Assembly: GCA_021292165.1 (NCBI GenBank)
Contig: JAHFWL010000418.1
Span: forward strand, 81,136-145,135
Reading direction: 5' to 3'
Source of the DNA: Shinisaurus crocodilurus
Lineage: Eukaryota; Chordata; Lepidosauria; Squamata; Shinisauridae
DNA length: 64,000 nt
The notes beneath the pieces were generated by a model. That model searched no databases. It was not told the origin of the DNA and worked only from the letters and a program-made list of their open reading frames with translations. Shown here piece by piece: positions 44,356 through 56,155 of this stretch (the first letter of the stretch is position 1; each line of letters opens with the position of its first letter). The translations under genes were made by a program, and so were the position numbers.

Positions 44356-44712
44356 CAGTGGTTCTCAACCATTTTTGCCCCATGCACCCTTTTCACCATA
44401 TGTCTGAATGTCATTCCCTCCTTTCCAAGATTGTCTGATTCTAAAGTTGCATTCCAGATAATATGCATATAATATAGAATAACTATAAATGGAATATTTC
44501 CGCAGATAACAAGTGAAATATTTATCTTTATTTTTAATTTAATCTGTGCCATACAAGAAAGTGTGATGTCCTGTAGATTATGTACAATCCGTACAATTGT
44601 ACTTTGTAGGAAGATCAGTGTTCCAACAATTTGAGTCTGTGGTCCCAATTCCCCCCCGAAACCCTAAAATTCCTTCCCTGGGGGGGAATTCCCCCCGGGT
44701 TGAGAACCCCTG
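44356..44712. mobile_element. hAT/Charlie-like MITE (twin of 22121-22477)
   Basis: The inverted ends CAGTGGTTCTCAACC and GGTTGAGAACCCCTG are 357 bp apart. A few substitutions separate it from the B copy. Confidence 0.72.
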
Positions 44713-44861
44713 ATCTAAAGGTTCCTTATAAGCAGCGGTGTGGGTCTCATTAGAATGTGTGAGTTTGTACATGGGTGTAATGAAAGCACAACATGTAACA
44801 CATTATAGTGTTCCTGAGCTCTGCAGCTCCCCCATATCCATCCCCAGATGAAGCCCCTTAC

Positions 44862-45246
44862 CTGTGGGATCTTGTAGATGCCCATTACAGTTGCAATCTC
44901 CCAGGAGGATTTGGAGTTGAGACCCCCAATAACGGAGAGCAGTTTATCCTGTGTGTCACACTTATAATTGGGGACCATTCGCCCCTGAGTGGAAAGTAGA
45001 GAGAGGCTGTTCAAATGCATGAATCTGACAAGATCCCTGTGCTGATAGATGCGGAAGCCGAGCGTTGTGTTGGGAAGGAGAGTCGGATCCTTGTTGATCT
45101 CAGTGATGGCAAACGCCAAGGCCAGGAAGTGCTGGTAGTTCTTGACTATTGTGCTGTAATGGTGAGAATGAGATTGGGAGGTGGGTGAGGATCCCAACGG
45201 AACTTCTGAGAAGTGGAGGCTTAAAATGTCCATCTGGTTGAACCCT
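44862..45246 (-). CDS. V2R copy C exon 2, flytrap domain (intact)
   Basis: A 385-nt open exon with STIVKNYQHFLALAFAITEI, LPNTTLGFRIYQHRD, YKCDTQDKLLSVIGGLNSKS and IYKIPQ at its end. Acceptor CTCCAAG, donor GTAAGG. It differs from B at two residues visible by eye (H for R in SLHFSE, T for M in PNTTLGF). Confidence 0.95.
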
Positions 45247-45654
45247 CTTGGAGCAAAGAAACACTTCTAGACCAAAAACATCTACACAAAGTATATGTAG
45301 ACACGTTCAGATTGTTCTATTGACACAAGAAGACACAAAGTATTGGTAGCTGCCTTTCATGAGAACATCTGAAGATACCTGCTGGATCAGAGCTGTTATT
45401 CAGCACATTTGGAATTCATTCATTTATTATCTGTTTTAATTAGTTATGTTCCACCTTTCAGAATGCAAATGTCACCAAGGTGACTTACAAGTAAAACCAA
45501 CATGAAAGAATAAAATCACAATGAGGCAATATGTTTTTTAGAAATAAACGCAGGCCAGGATCTTTCCTACAGGGCAGCTGTACAAGATTTAAAAATGGAT
45601 AATCACTCTTGATAGAACCACCCTCCTCCATAACTTTATCAAAGAAGAATATAG

Positions 45655-45845
45655 TGAAAAGAACTTTTTGAGAGCCCTGCTGGGTCAGACCACGATGGTT
45701 CCATCTAGCTCAGCATCCTGTTTCCATCTGTGCTCAGCCAAGACACTTCCTGGGAGTTCAGCAAGAAGGAAATGAAGGCAACAGCCCTCCTTTCTCCTTC
45801 TCCCCCCATTTAACAACTTCTGTTCAGTGGTAGACTACCTCCCAT
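45655..45845 (+). repeat. Interspersed repeat, GCCCTGCTGGGTCAGACC family (twin)
   Basis: The counterpart in copy C of 23420-23610, almost identical to it. Confidence 0.55.
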
Positions 45846-45967
45846 AATTAAATCTCTATTTAGCGCTCAGGTACTTTCTAATCCTTGATCATGGCCCTCA
45901 CCATATCTCAAAAATCTCTGTGTAGTGAAGCAAAATAGTTCACATGTGCTTCAGAATTATTGAGGGA

Positions 45968-46426
45968 AAGGAACATAGCTCAGTGGTAGAGCCCCAGTTT
46001 CGCATGCAGTAGGTCCCGGGTTCAATCCACCACATCTCCAGGTAAGTCTGGGAAAGACCCTCTTTGAAACCCCGGAGAGCTGTTGCCAATCACTGCAAGC
46101 AATTTTGGACTAATCGCACCAAAGCTCTGACATGGTAAAAGGCAGCTTCTGATTTAAATCAGACCTTTACCGCATTTAGAACCATGAGGACTGGAAACTT
46201 GTTTTATTTTTAGAGGAAGGACCATGGTTCAATGAAAGAGCACCTCCTCCAAATGCAACTGGCCCCAGGATCAGTCCTTGGCATATACAGGCAACCCTGG
46301 GAGGGAGGCCCTGTCCAACAACCTGGAGAGCCACAGCTAGATATTGCGCAAGAGAGGATCAATAGTGTCTCTCAGTATGAGGCTGCTCCCAGTGTTCTTG
46401 TTCAAGGCAGCCCTTCATTCAGGGCC
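45968..46426 (+). mobile_element. tRNA-derived SINE pair in intron 1 of C (twin)
   Basis: The A box AGCTCAGTGGTAGAGCC and the B box GGGTTCAATCC are kept, followed by the same two SINE bodies as at 23733-24190. Small differences (AATAGTGTCTCTCAG for AATGGTGTCACTCAG) separate the twins. Confidence 0.75.
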
Positions 46427-47557
46427 ATGAGGACTGGCATCTTGCTTTAGTTTTAGCCAAAGCACCAATAGAGCACCTGGTTTTCACATGGACGGTTCAA
46501 TATCCGGCAGCATTTCTAGGTAGGGCAGGGAAGGACAGCCACTACCAGCATTGCAGCCAGAGGTGAAATAGATGGACCGATGATGGTCTGTCTTGGTCGA
46601 AAGAAGCTTTCCAGGCGAATCTGTCAATTTTACCTTGTTGCCTTTACACAGCACCTACTGAGTCCAAAATATGTCTCTGAATTGCTGAGTCCAAAATATG
46701 TCTCGTCCATCACATGACATGGATAGATGCATTATTATTATTTTTAAAAATGGTGTTTTACTTTGAGAAGGACTTTGTGCAATGGAGAAGAGTGTAAGGG
46801 TAATCGAGTATTACTGCACCCAGCAGTGGGGATGCTTCAGTCTTACCAACCTCAGGTCCCCAGTACATCTCCTGTTGCCCCAAGTAGTTGGACATGGATG
46901 ATGGGAGTTGTGGTTCACACTGCATCTGGGAATTCAAGGTTCGGAACCAGATCGGGAGTGTGCAGACTCCAAGCTTGCAGGATCTACTTCATTTTGTACA
47001 AGGACCTTGAGATCCCCCAACCAGAGCCAGCACTTTGAATGAAAGACATGCCATTTTAATAAAACTTATTCTGAGATCAGAAATCTGTTTGTGTACCAGA
47101 ACTGAATGGAGCCCACAGAGCTTGGACACAAGCCCCACTCCTGGCTACCCCCAAGATTTCCTCATTTCAGCTGTTCCATTTAGGGCAGGAGGATCATCTG
47201 TTACTGCTCTTATTACACAACTGGAAGTCAGAAATGTTTGCTGATCCACTCAGATCAGCCAGAGATCTGCCAGTAGATCCAGACCTACCTTCGCGACTCC
47301 TGTCTTTGATGAATTTTGCTTAGGGCACAGATGGGAAGACATTTCTTATGCATTACCAGTGAACATGAAACCAAATTACCATTTAGCTCTGCCTCTGATC
47401 CTTACATAAAAGCCCTTGGAAAGAGTTGGAAACTTGGTGAAAAAGGGGTGAAATTATTTTCCTCAGCTTTGGGACACCCCCAACCCAATTCTTAAATTTG
47501 CATCATGGTACAAGGCAGGGATGCCCATTATCAGCAGTATTGTTTGCAATATGTATA

Positions 47558-47806
47558 CAGGCAGTCCCGGAGTTAAGAACGTCCAACTTACAGACAACCC
47601 ATACTTAAGAATGGACTTCTGGGTTTCCCGGCGCTATGACATTTACGTAGAATACATAGCATAGTATACTACACGATTTGTGAATTTACGCAATTTGTGT
47701 AAATGTCTATTTTAATGTATAGAATGCTATGCTGTTCCGACTTACATGCAAATTCGACTTAAAGACATTGTTAAGAACGGAACTCGTTCGTAACCTGGGG
47801 ACTGCC
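47558..47806. mobile_element. Tc1/mariner-type MITE nested in L1 (twin)
   Basis: The inverted ends CAGGCAGTCCCGGAGTTAAG and CCTGGGGACTGCC lie between TA dinucleotides, as at 25322-25570. Confidence 0.75.
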
Positions 47807-47808
47807 TA

Positions 47809-47899
47809 TAGATGCTTTGACTTGGGTTCCTGCATTGAGCAGGGGGTTAGACTCGATGGCCTTATAGGCCCCTTCCAACTCTACTATTCTATGATTCTA
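47809..47899 (+). mobile_element. CR1 3' tail fragment (twin)
   Basis: Identical in layout to 25573-25663, with GCAGGGGGTTAGACTCGATG and the ATTCTATG end. Confidence 0.9.
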
Positions 47900-47956
47900 A
47901 GAACCTTTGGCAACATCAGTTAGACTGGATGAGATTCATGGAATTAAGATGGGGCC

Positions 47957-48060
47957 ATATCTATATCTATATCTATATCTATATCTATATCTATATCTAT
48001 ATCTATATATCTATATCTATATCTATATCTATATGTCTGTCTGTCTGTCTGTCTGTCTAT
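47957..48060. repeat. (ATATCT)n and (GTCT)n microsatellite (twin)
   Basis: One hexamer unit shorter than the run at 25721-25829. Confidence 0.95.
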
Positions 48061-50198
48061 ATAGAAACAATCTGTATGTAGATGATATTTCGGTAACAAT
48101 TACCAAACCTGAAGTATGTATTAAAAAGCTGTTGCAGAGTATGGCCTTGTATACTGATGTTTCTGGATACCAAATAAATCACCATAAAACAGAAATGCTG
48201 GGAATAAATAGACAAATCTAGGCTTGGGATAACTAACCAAGTTAATATACAATGGACAAATGCATCCTTTAAATATTTGGGTGTACATATTAGCCCCACG
48301 GTTGAGGGGCTATTCCAAGCTAATTAGATCCACCTTTTGTCTGCAATTGAAGAAGAACTTTAAAAAAAAAAAATGGTCCAAATTAGTGTTGTCTTGGTAA
48401 GAATGGTTAGCAATAATAAAGATGAATATCATACCTAGATTTCTGTTTCCTTTTGAAAATGTTCCCATACCAGTGCCAATGGCCACATTAAATCAGCAGA
48501 ATAAATTAATAATGGATTTTCAATGGAATAACAAAAAGTCAAGAATCTCTGCAGCAACTTTGCAAAAAACCCTTCAATAAAGGTGGTTTGAATTGTCCAG
48601 ACATTGCTTACTATTATGCATCTTCAAGATTAAAAATATTAGCCCAGTGGTTAGCTGATCAAGATGAGTCACCTGCTCATTTTCTGGAGCAAGCATGCTC
48701 CAAGATTCCCCTGTAATACTCACCATGGGCATATCAGAGGGATTTTAAGGAAATTCAGGATTTCCTTAAACCCAACTCCATTATATTAGCCACCTTGCGA
48801 GGTTGGGATAAATATAGGGGTGTGTTGTCTTATAAAATTTCCCACTGCAATCCTTTTTATATAACACTAAATTCTACCCAGAATGGCCTAAATATAATAT
48901 TATATTTATATTTAATTTTAATGGTCTAAACAACAGAATGGTCTAAATTTAAAATTATGACATTTGCTGATGTGCTTAAAGATGGAAAACTAATACCTTT
49001 GGCTGATCTAGTAAGTAAAATGGGAACAAGAATGTCTTTGTGATTTCAATAACTTCAGTTAAAGAGCTTTCTGCCCAAACATATAAGAGATGGAACGTGG
49101 GTAAAGAACTAACTCTGTTTGAGAAGACAATCAGCCAAGGGTGCAAAACTAAGAAACTGTTAGCTTATAGTTATCAGATATTAATGGCAGCAGATGATGG
49201 TAAAGGAAATTAATTTAAGCTGAAAGGGAAAAGATGCTAAGCACAGAAATCTCTGTAGTCCAGGGGAAATATATTTTCTAATGATCCTAAAATCTCCCCA
49301 CATGTTAATTTAAAAGAAAATTTATATAAAGTATTATACTGCTGGTATATGACACCCCCAAAATTGCCAAAGATATACCCCAACGTTAACAGTGCCTGTT
49401 GGAAATGCGGGGAAATCGACCCAGATTTCCTTCACTCATGGTGGACTTGTAAAAAAAATCAGAAATTTCTGGGGGAAAGTTCTAGCCCATTTGAAGAGTA
49501 TGATTGGATACCCCTTAACTATGAATCCTATGGGCATCTTGCTTGCCTATCTTAAAGGTGTTGTAAGAAACAAGCCTGTGGAATTGGTAGGAAATCTTTT
49601 AAGAGCTGCACAATGAGTTATTGCTGCCAGAGGGAGATTAGCTACTATTCCTTCTATAAACAAATGGATGGATAAGATATGGTACATTGCCTCAATGGTT
49701 AAATTAATGGCATTTGTCCACCTGCGTGAAGGTAGACCAGAAAAACAAAGCTTTGAACAACTTTGGATGCCATGTATTACCTATACGAAGCAACAGTTCA
49801 GTTTGGTACTAATAAATATGGGGCCTTTGCATTATTACTGTAAATTCTTGATGTGGGTATTGGATTGTATTTATCGTGAATGTAAGGGAAATTAGGTTTA
49901 GTTTGCTTGGTGATTGGTAGTCGACCAGAATTGTTTGAGCATCCATGTTCAAAGGACTTATTTGTAACTGTGATTCTATGTAATACATATGATTTATTGG
50001 GGGTTTTTTGAACATTTATAGTCAAATAGAAGTCTATTTTTTTTAAAAAAAAAGAAAGAACTAAGAAAAGTCCCCCCAAGTCTCTGACTCTCACAATGGG
50101 TCAAAGCCAGTCATGACAAGACCCTGAGAAGGACAGAGCAAACTAGGAGTCTTGAACCTCAACAGCATCACTGATGCATCTCCTCGGAAGGAGCCCTC

Positions 50199-50369
50199 TA
50201 GCAGCTGCTTTGCATGCAGAAAGCCCCAGGGTCAGTCCCCGGTTCTCCAGGCAGGGTTAGGGGAAAAAATCCTGCCTGAAACCATGGAGAGCCGCTGCCA
50301 GTCAGTGTCAACCATACTGGGCTGGATGGACCCGTGGTCTGACTCAGTATGAGGCAACGTCCTATTTTC
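50199..50369 (+). mobile_element. tRNA-type SINE near exon 1 of C (twin)
   Basis: The same body as 27970-28140: GCTTTGCATGCAGAAAGCCC, GAGAGCCGCTGCCAGTCAGT, CTGACTCAGTATGAGGC. Confidence 0.7.
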
Positions 50370-50435
50370 CAACTTCCTGATCTGAAAACAAAACAGGGGA
50401 AGCATCTATCAAAGAATCCACTTGTGGAAACTTAC

Positions 50436-50653
50436 TCCTTCATAGAGTTGACCTTAAATGTGGGGAAACCACGGAAGTCTTCTCCCTCTGTATAAGAATA
50501 ACTGCCAAGTGCCATGTTCCCACCAACAATGAGGTCTCCCGGCCTGAAATAGCCTTCTTGTGATCCAAAAGGCCTGCTCACAGGGCACTTGGTCCTCAGC
50601 ATCCTCTGGGCTGCCTGAGACAGGAGCCAAAACAGCAGCAGCCAAGTCATCAT
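50436..50653 (-). CDS. V2R copy C exon 1: signal peptide and flytrap start (intact)
   Basis: Starts ATGATG (50648-50653) with MMTWLLLFWLLSQAAQ, then KCPVSRPFGSQEGYF, GDLIVGGNMALGS and FKVNSMK, and ends at donor GTAAGT in phase 2. It has the four-A run that B has lost. The first ATG is chosen; the second would shorten the product by one residue. Confidence 0.94.
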
Positions 50654-52069
50654 CAGCACAGAGAGTCTTTCCCTTCCAGTTCATAGACAAACAGAACCTG
50701 AAGCCGAGCCGACTTCAGTGGCTACAGCAAGGGAATTAGTTCTTAGCCAGAAATGAGCAGATGCCAAGTGATGAGACACCTCCCGAACCCCACATGGAAG
50801 GCTTCAGGGTGTATTTACATTAAGCATGTTTTCTCTCAGATTTCTTCTTTATTGACTTCCTGGATGGAAATCCATAGGGGATTCATTACTGTCATTTTGA
50901 TAATTCCAGCGTAGAGAAATAACCACAGCCCAAGAGCGCTTTGCTCCCTGTGCTCTTTGGAGGGAGAAAAACACGTTTGCATCACTTCTGCTTCTCTGTG
51001 GGCAAGTTGGACTTGACTTTAGTTTTCAGGTTCTGCCCTTTGGCCTGCAGAAATCTGATTACCCATTTCCAAGATGGGATCTGGGCTTCTGCCAACGTTC
51101 ATTAGCCCAGATGAATGGCTCGGAAAGAGAGGAGTTGGCACCTGGTGACAGCAGTGAAGGGCTGGGCAAGAAGGCATTGCTGGATGAAATGACTGGTCTG
51201 TCTGTATTTATAACATCCTGCAGGGGCAGAGGACCTATTAGGATGGTCCACCCCAAAACACCAATGTGTCTAAGGGATTCCTGACTGGTTTGGGAGTATT
51301 TTTGTTTGGCATGGCAGACATCTCTGCCAAGGCCTTAGTCTCACTGTTGTGCCTAACTGTCTTCTCTGGCTCTGTGGAGATGAAATGGCTCCCTAGATTT
51401 CAGGAGAGCTTTGGGCAATGAACAAGTCCAGATGACAGCTAGAGCTCAAGTGGCACAAGGATCACAGCGAATGCAACCGAGCACAAATGAGAGCACACTA
51501 TGAGAGCACACTGTCATGCCTGTCATGTAGTGGGGGTGGCAGTGAGGAAGGCCGACTCCTTGGCTAACATCACACCCTTCGGTTGATGGATTTGACTGGC
51601 CTTCCCCTGCCACCCCTGGATAGATGTTCTGGTTGACTCCTAGAACCACAGGCTGAAATTGATCCCGTGGAAGGTTCCCTGGGGCAACCTTCAGACCTAG
51701 GAGGACATGTTGCCTAACCTTCTCTCTCTCAGGGGACCCATCCCTACACCGCCATGGGTGCCTGGGGTTCAGTCATTTTGTCCCTCCCACAGGCTCCAGA
51801 TAGCATTGTCTCTACCAGCCTCCCACAGCCAGATGTTTTTTTAAAAATCACAGTAAAACCTATTTACCGGGTCATGACGTCAAATAGTCCTAACCCTCTT
51901 TTTGGCATCGTCTGCTGCCTGCAGTTTCTTGGGAGAAATTAAGCGCAGGGGGAGCAAGAAGTTTGGGGAGGCTGATTAAATCCTTTCCTGTGCTGGAGCT
52001 GCTGAACTTCTGCAGAAGCCAGCACTTCCAGGTTGGGGCAGGAAAATCAGGCAATGGGTGAATAGCAAT
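50654..52069 (-). promoter_or_regulatory. 5' flank of V2R copy C (putative promoter region)
   Basis: It corresponds to 28424-29847 and, in part, to 8002-8735. The promoter is expected here but no motif could be named. Confidence 0.35.
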
Positions 52070-52194
52070 ATTGAACATAAATCTGCTACTGGGGGTTGTC
52101 ATGTTAACAAAAGATGTTTTGTACCTTTTCTGACAGTGGTCTTATTAGATAAGTTGCTGAGCCTTAAACAGAGAGTAATCAAACTGACATTACA

Positions 52195-52987
52195 GCATCG
52201 TTTGAGCTCCGTAAGTGCCGCGTTTTCTCGAATGAAACATAGAGTGTTGAGGAGCGGGATATTTGTAAGAAGACCAAAACACTGGTTTATGAAGCGATTG
52301 TATTACTATGCCTGCGAAACATGGACTATCTATAAACGTCACTTCCACCTCCTTGAAAGATTTAATCAACGTTGCCTCCGGAAAACCCTGCTAATTACTT
52401 GGGAAGATAGGTGAACAAATGTCAGTGTACTGGAAGAAGCAAAGACTACTAGTATTGAAAAAATGATCCTTCAACGCCAACTTCAGTGGACTGGTCATGT
52501 TGTTCGAATGTCTGACTGCCGTCTCCTAAAGCAGTTACTTTATTCCCAACTCAAGGATGGAAAGCGGAATATTGGTGGTCAGTATAAGAGGTTTAAAGAT
52601 GTTCATAAGGCTAATCTTAAAAAATGCAATATTAACATCAAAAACTGGGAAGCTCTGGCCCATGAACGATCTAAATGGAGGTTGGCCTTTCACAAAGGTT
52701 CCATGGACTTTGAAGAAGCCCGAGTGCAAGGCAAAAGGGAGAAACGTGCTAAGCGAAAAGCACGTCAAACGAATCCTTTACAGGACCATCTTCCATCTGG
52801 TAACCTGTGTTCTCACTGTGGGAAGCTGTGTGGATCTAGAATTGGCCTCCACAGTCACTTGCGGACCCATCGCTAGAGTCGACGCAATTTTGTTTAGAAT
52901 TTCCTCCTTTTAAAATTTTTCTTTTTGTAAATTTTTTATCCTGGAAGACAATCTTTCTCAGTCACGAGTGATGGCCTGATGATGATA

Positions 52988-53039
<52 letters not shown>

Positions 53040-53046
53040 GACGATG
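52195..53046 (+). mobile_element. Non-LTR retrotransposon 3' end with zinc-finger terminus and GAT tail (better copy)
   Basis: The frames 52058-52414 and 52463-52876, separated by a stop and a few codons, show HWFMKRLYYYACETWTIYKR, WTGHVVRMSDCRLLKQLL, KNWEALAHERSKWRL and the terminal C-x2-C...H-x3-H motif CSHCGKLCGSRIGLHSHLRT. This region lies C-terminal to the RT in some endonuclease-type LINEs. The tail is a long (GAT)n run at about 52976-53040. The left junction follows GACATTACA, the right one precedes CACCATTTGG. Confidence 0.78.
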
Positions 53047-53318
53047 ACACCATTTGGGTGAAATCTGTCTCACCCCGATTTCCTAGATTAGGAATCCGTA
53101 AGGAAGAGTGAGGCACAGTTATTCACTCTCCTGTTTGGGGTGGGGGATGAGACCCAAAAAGGGAAAAGAAAAGAAAAGGCACCTCAACTGTTTTATGGGC
53201 AGAACAGGCCACAAAAGGAGCAAACAGGGCCACAGGTCTCCTTCTCATTCCTCCTTACAGTGTCTTCACAAAGCTGGGGAGTTATAAGCCCCCTGCAGAA
53301 GCAAATATCTACAGGAAT

Positions 53319-54167
53319 TTGATTGATCTAGACACCATTTTAGAAGACCCCTTAATTCCTTATAATCTAGCGACTCACGAGCAGGACCTGACTGAATCAG
53401 CTGGACTGCAAGCACATAGGACAACAGCTTACACAAGAGAGAAATTCTTTGATACCGAGGAAAAACTGCTGTTAGAATCCTTTGGTGCTCTCCCACGGAC
53501 TGCACAAAATGAAATAGTGAGGAGATTTGATTCCCTGAAGGAACAGATGCTAAACATTCTGGCAGCGAATGGGGCACCCACAGATAACTCTGAAGAGGTA
53601 CAGCAGTCAATGGAAATCTATGAGCCCACACGACAATATAACTATTATAAGGGAAAGGACAATCATATACAAGCACCCTCTGCCTCGGAGCAGAACAGTG
53701 CATCATGTCAGGTGGAAGCTGAGAACAATCCACCAAGCCAGATTGAGCAGAAATCCAATGAGAAGGAAATGGGATGCCTGGTACCCACTGGAAAACCTGT
53801 AGAACTAAAACCCTCTAACTGGGCAGTCAAGAGATATCTGGAAGATAAGGAAGCGTATTTCCCACAGCCTCAGGTTAAAACTAACCTCCATCCATCAGAG
53901 GGAGTGTGTCCAGCTGCATTTAAAGCCGGCAAGCTGAGTGCCACAACCACTGTAATGAAACATCATAATAAGTTTGCCTACGAACGAATGACAGCTGAGG
54001 AGTGGACACAGAGAAGATATCTGGAGGATAATGAAGTGGGTCAGATTGCGGAGTCAAAATTGAACATTCCTTTAGAACCAACCATTGTTATCAATCACCC
54101 TTCTAATAATGTTTGCATCTTTAAAGATGAGAAAGGGGAGATAAACAACATATCTCATTATAACTGA
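53319..54167 (+). CDS. LINE 5' frame (ORF1-like, probably 5'-truncated)
   Basis: A 282-codon open frame starting MIDLDTILEDPLIPYNLA and ending NNISHYN, 33 bp before the endonuclease frame. It is polar, with no zinc knuckle visible. A short motif occurs twice (NWAVKRYLEDKEAYF and EWTQRRYLEDNEVG), a hint of internal duplication. The element begins only 21 bp upstream, so the true start may be lost. Function unknown; ORF1 proteins of LINEs usually bind RNA. Confidence 0.6.
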   Translation: MIDLDTILEDPLIPYNLATHEQDLTESAGLQAHRTTAYTREKFFDTEEKLLLESFGALPRTAQNEIVRRFDSLKEQMLNILAANGAPTDNSEEVQQSMEIYEPTRQYNYYKGKDNHIQAPSASEQNSASCQVEAENNPPSQIEQKSNEKEMGCLVPTGKPVELKPSNWAVKRYLEDKEAYFPQPQVKTNLHPSEGVCPAAFKAGKLSATTTVMKHHNKFAYERMTAEEWTQRRYLEDNEVGQIAESKLNIPLEPTIVINHPSNNVCIFKDEKGEINNISHYN

Positions 54168-54200
54168 CAAAGAACAACTCAGAACGAGTTTAAACTGAAA

Positions 54201-55076
54201 ATGCTGTCCTGGAACATTGCTGGGTGGAATACTAGAATTAAGGATAGCAGCTTTGTTGAGTATATTAATTCTTTTGATGTCTTGCTGTTTCAGGAAACAT
54301 GGGCTACCAAAAAAATTGAGCTAAAGGGGTTCTCAGTGGGAACTATAGAGGCTAGCTTCTCCGCACGGAAAGGTAGACCAAGTGCGGGGTTAGCTTGCCT
54401 CATTGCTTCCTTTCTAGATGCAACCATTATTTGGCTGCCGCATTGCGACCCGATTGCTATGGCAGTCTTGATCAAATTTAAAGCTTGTAGCCTTCTAGTT
54501 TTTAATATATATTTATCCCCACGGTCCAATAAACAGGAAGTGAAAGAAAATTGGGACAAACTGGAATCGTACTTTATCAAAATAGAATCTCAGTACCCCT
54601 CAGCCCACTTAATCATTGCTGGCGATTTCAATGCTAGAATTGGACCAGACAATGATACTTTATATGCTTATAAACATTGGCATTTGAAAGAACTAGATGA
54701 CTGTCCAATTAACTTTATAAGATCCTCCAAAGACCAAAGAATTACTTACTCTGGTGCTTGCCTAGCCCATTTTATTAGACGTTCGGGTCTGATCATTCTA
54801 AACGGGAATAAGCTGTTTGACAAAAACGGAGAATTTACTTACATCTCAAGTAGAGGTAGTAGCACAGTCGATTATGTGATAATTTCAGAATCCATGTTAG
54901 ATCTATGCAAAAAAATTGAAGTGGGGGGTCTACTTGATAGTGATCATTTGCCATTGATTACTTATTTGTCTATTCCCTCTCCTGCCCGTTTACCTTTAAA
55001 GCAACGCCCCCATAACATCGAATTGGTTATTACAAAAAAAGGGGTAAAATGGAATCTGCATTTGGAGGAAAATTGA
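54201..55076 (+). pseudogene. LINE ORF2 part 1: AP-like endonuclease
   Basis: It has the APE order of motifs: SWNIAGWN near the start, FQETW, IIAGDFNARIG, STVDYVIIS and the catalytic SDHLPL. It would nick the target DNA for target-primed reverse transcription. The frame ends at 55076, soon after the A7 G4 run at 55034-55044, while the RT continues in another frame from there; one indel in that run explains the break. Confidence 0.85.
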
Positions 55077-56155
55077 TACTTTTATTTAATTCCTCTGAAT
55101 ATGCTTCTTTAAACTCAGCAATAATGGCTCCTAACCCTGATTATGATATTTTGTCTTTATTTGAAAATTTGATCTCTTTATTACAAAAGAGCATCACTGT
55201 CAATACTGCACAATCAAAGAACGGTCCACTGACCTCTAAAAATCAATGGTTTGATCGGGAATGTGCCCTTATGAAAAAACAACTGAACAATGCTTATCGA
55301 CAGTATAAAAAAGACAACATCAGAACTCTGCCGGACTCCTTTTTTCAGTTAAAAAAGAAATACAAATCTTTAATTCGACACAAGAAACAACAAAAAAGCA
55401 GGGAATGGTGGAAGTTATTGTTAGCAGCTTCCTCCAAGAATGACAGCAGGTGTTTTTGGCAAATGGTCGTGGATGGGATGAGAGGCTCATCGAGAATCCC
55501 CGACTATTGTATTTCTTCTTGTGTCTGGGAAGAATACTTTTACAAGATCTTTAATGATGCAAATCACATCCCAATAACTGATCAAGCAGAAGAAAATATT
55601 CTAGACTTCCCTGAATGGGTTCCAGTTACTGTACAAGAAATAAAAGTGTTGATATCGCATTTAAAAACAGGAAAAGCACCAGGCCCCGATTTTATTTCCC
55701 CTGAGTTACTTAAGGCTAACATTGAATGGTGGGCTCCAATTCTATCTTCTCTTTTTACCTTTATAAACAGTACAGGACGTATACCAGTAATTTGGCATAC
55801 AGCGATAATCGTTCCAATTCACAAAAAGGGGTCTAAATCTGACCCATCTAACTATAGACTGATAAGCCTTTTATCTGTCATTGGAAAATTATATGCTAGC
55901 TTTCTATACACAAAATATATGGACTGGCTTGAGACGGAAAAGATATTGGGTAAGGAACAGGCAGGATTCAGAAAGGGTTGTCCCACCATAGACCACTGCT
56001 TTATTTTATCACATTTGGCCGAAAAATATCTAGTTTCAGTTAGTAAGAAGTTATTTGTAGCTTTTGTCGACCTCAAATCAGCCTTTGACTTGATTCCTCG
56101 AGAAAGGCTGTGGATCAAGCTAAAGAACTCAGCAATTGATAAAAGGCTCTTATAA
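55049..56155 (+). pseudogene. LINE ORF2 part 2: RT fingers and palm start
   Basis: RT blocks in order: LKTGKAPGPDFISPELLKAN, PIHKKGSKSDPSNYRLISLL, GKEQAGFRKGCPTIDHCFIL and the first catalytic aspartate in FVAFVDLKSAFDLIPR. The frame is lost near 56136-56155, shortly after this motif, and continues in the next segment. Confidence 0.85.

Larger units (their letters stand above)
47481..50055 (+). mobile_element. L1 LINE fragment with nested insertions (twin of 25245-27825)
   Basis: The same L1 ORF2 3' half, with GTRQGCPLSAVLFAI, YVDD and the cysteine region CWKCGEIDPDF, in the same broken state and with the same nested elements. It was copied with the block. Confidence 0.88.
36333..50653 (-). 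pseudogene. Vomeronasal type-2 receptor, copy C (six exons, single frameshift in exon 6)
   Basis: A six-exon V2R gene. Exons: 50436-50653, 44862-45246, 41169-41996, 40453-40662, 38474-38600, 36333-37232. Exons 1-5 are open with proper splice sites and phases and encode a full signal peptide, flytrap and cysteine domain. The only visible defect is an extra base at 36468 (CATAGG, against CATGG in B and D), which shifts the frame after TM6 at about residue 844 of 888, so that TM7 and the tail are replaced by unrelated sequence. A family C receptor without TM7 is unlikely to work, so it is called a pseudogene; if the base is an error this would be the one intact receptor in the window. Intron 1 holds an L1 fragment and intron 2 a 5S-derived SINE. 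Confidence 0.92.
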
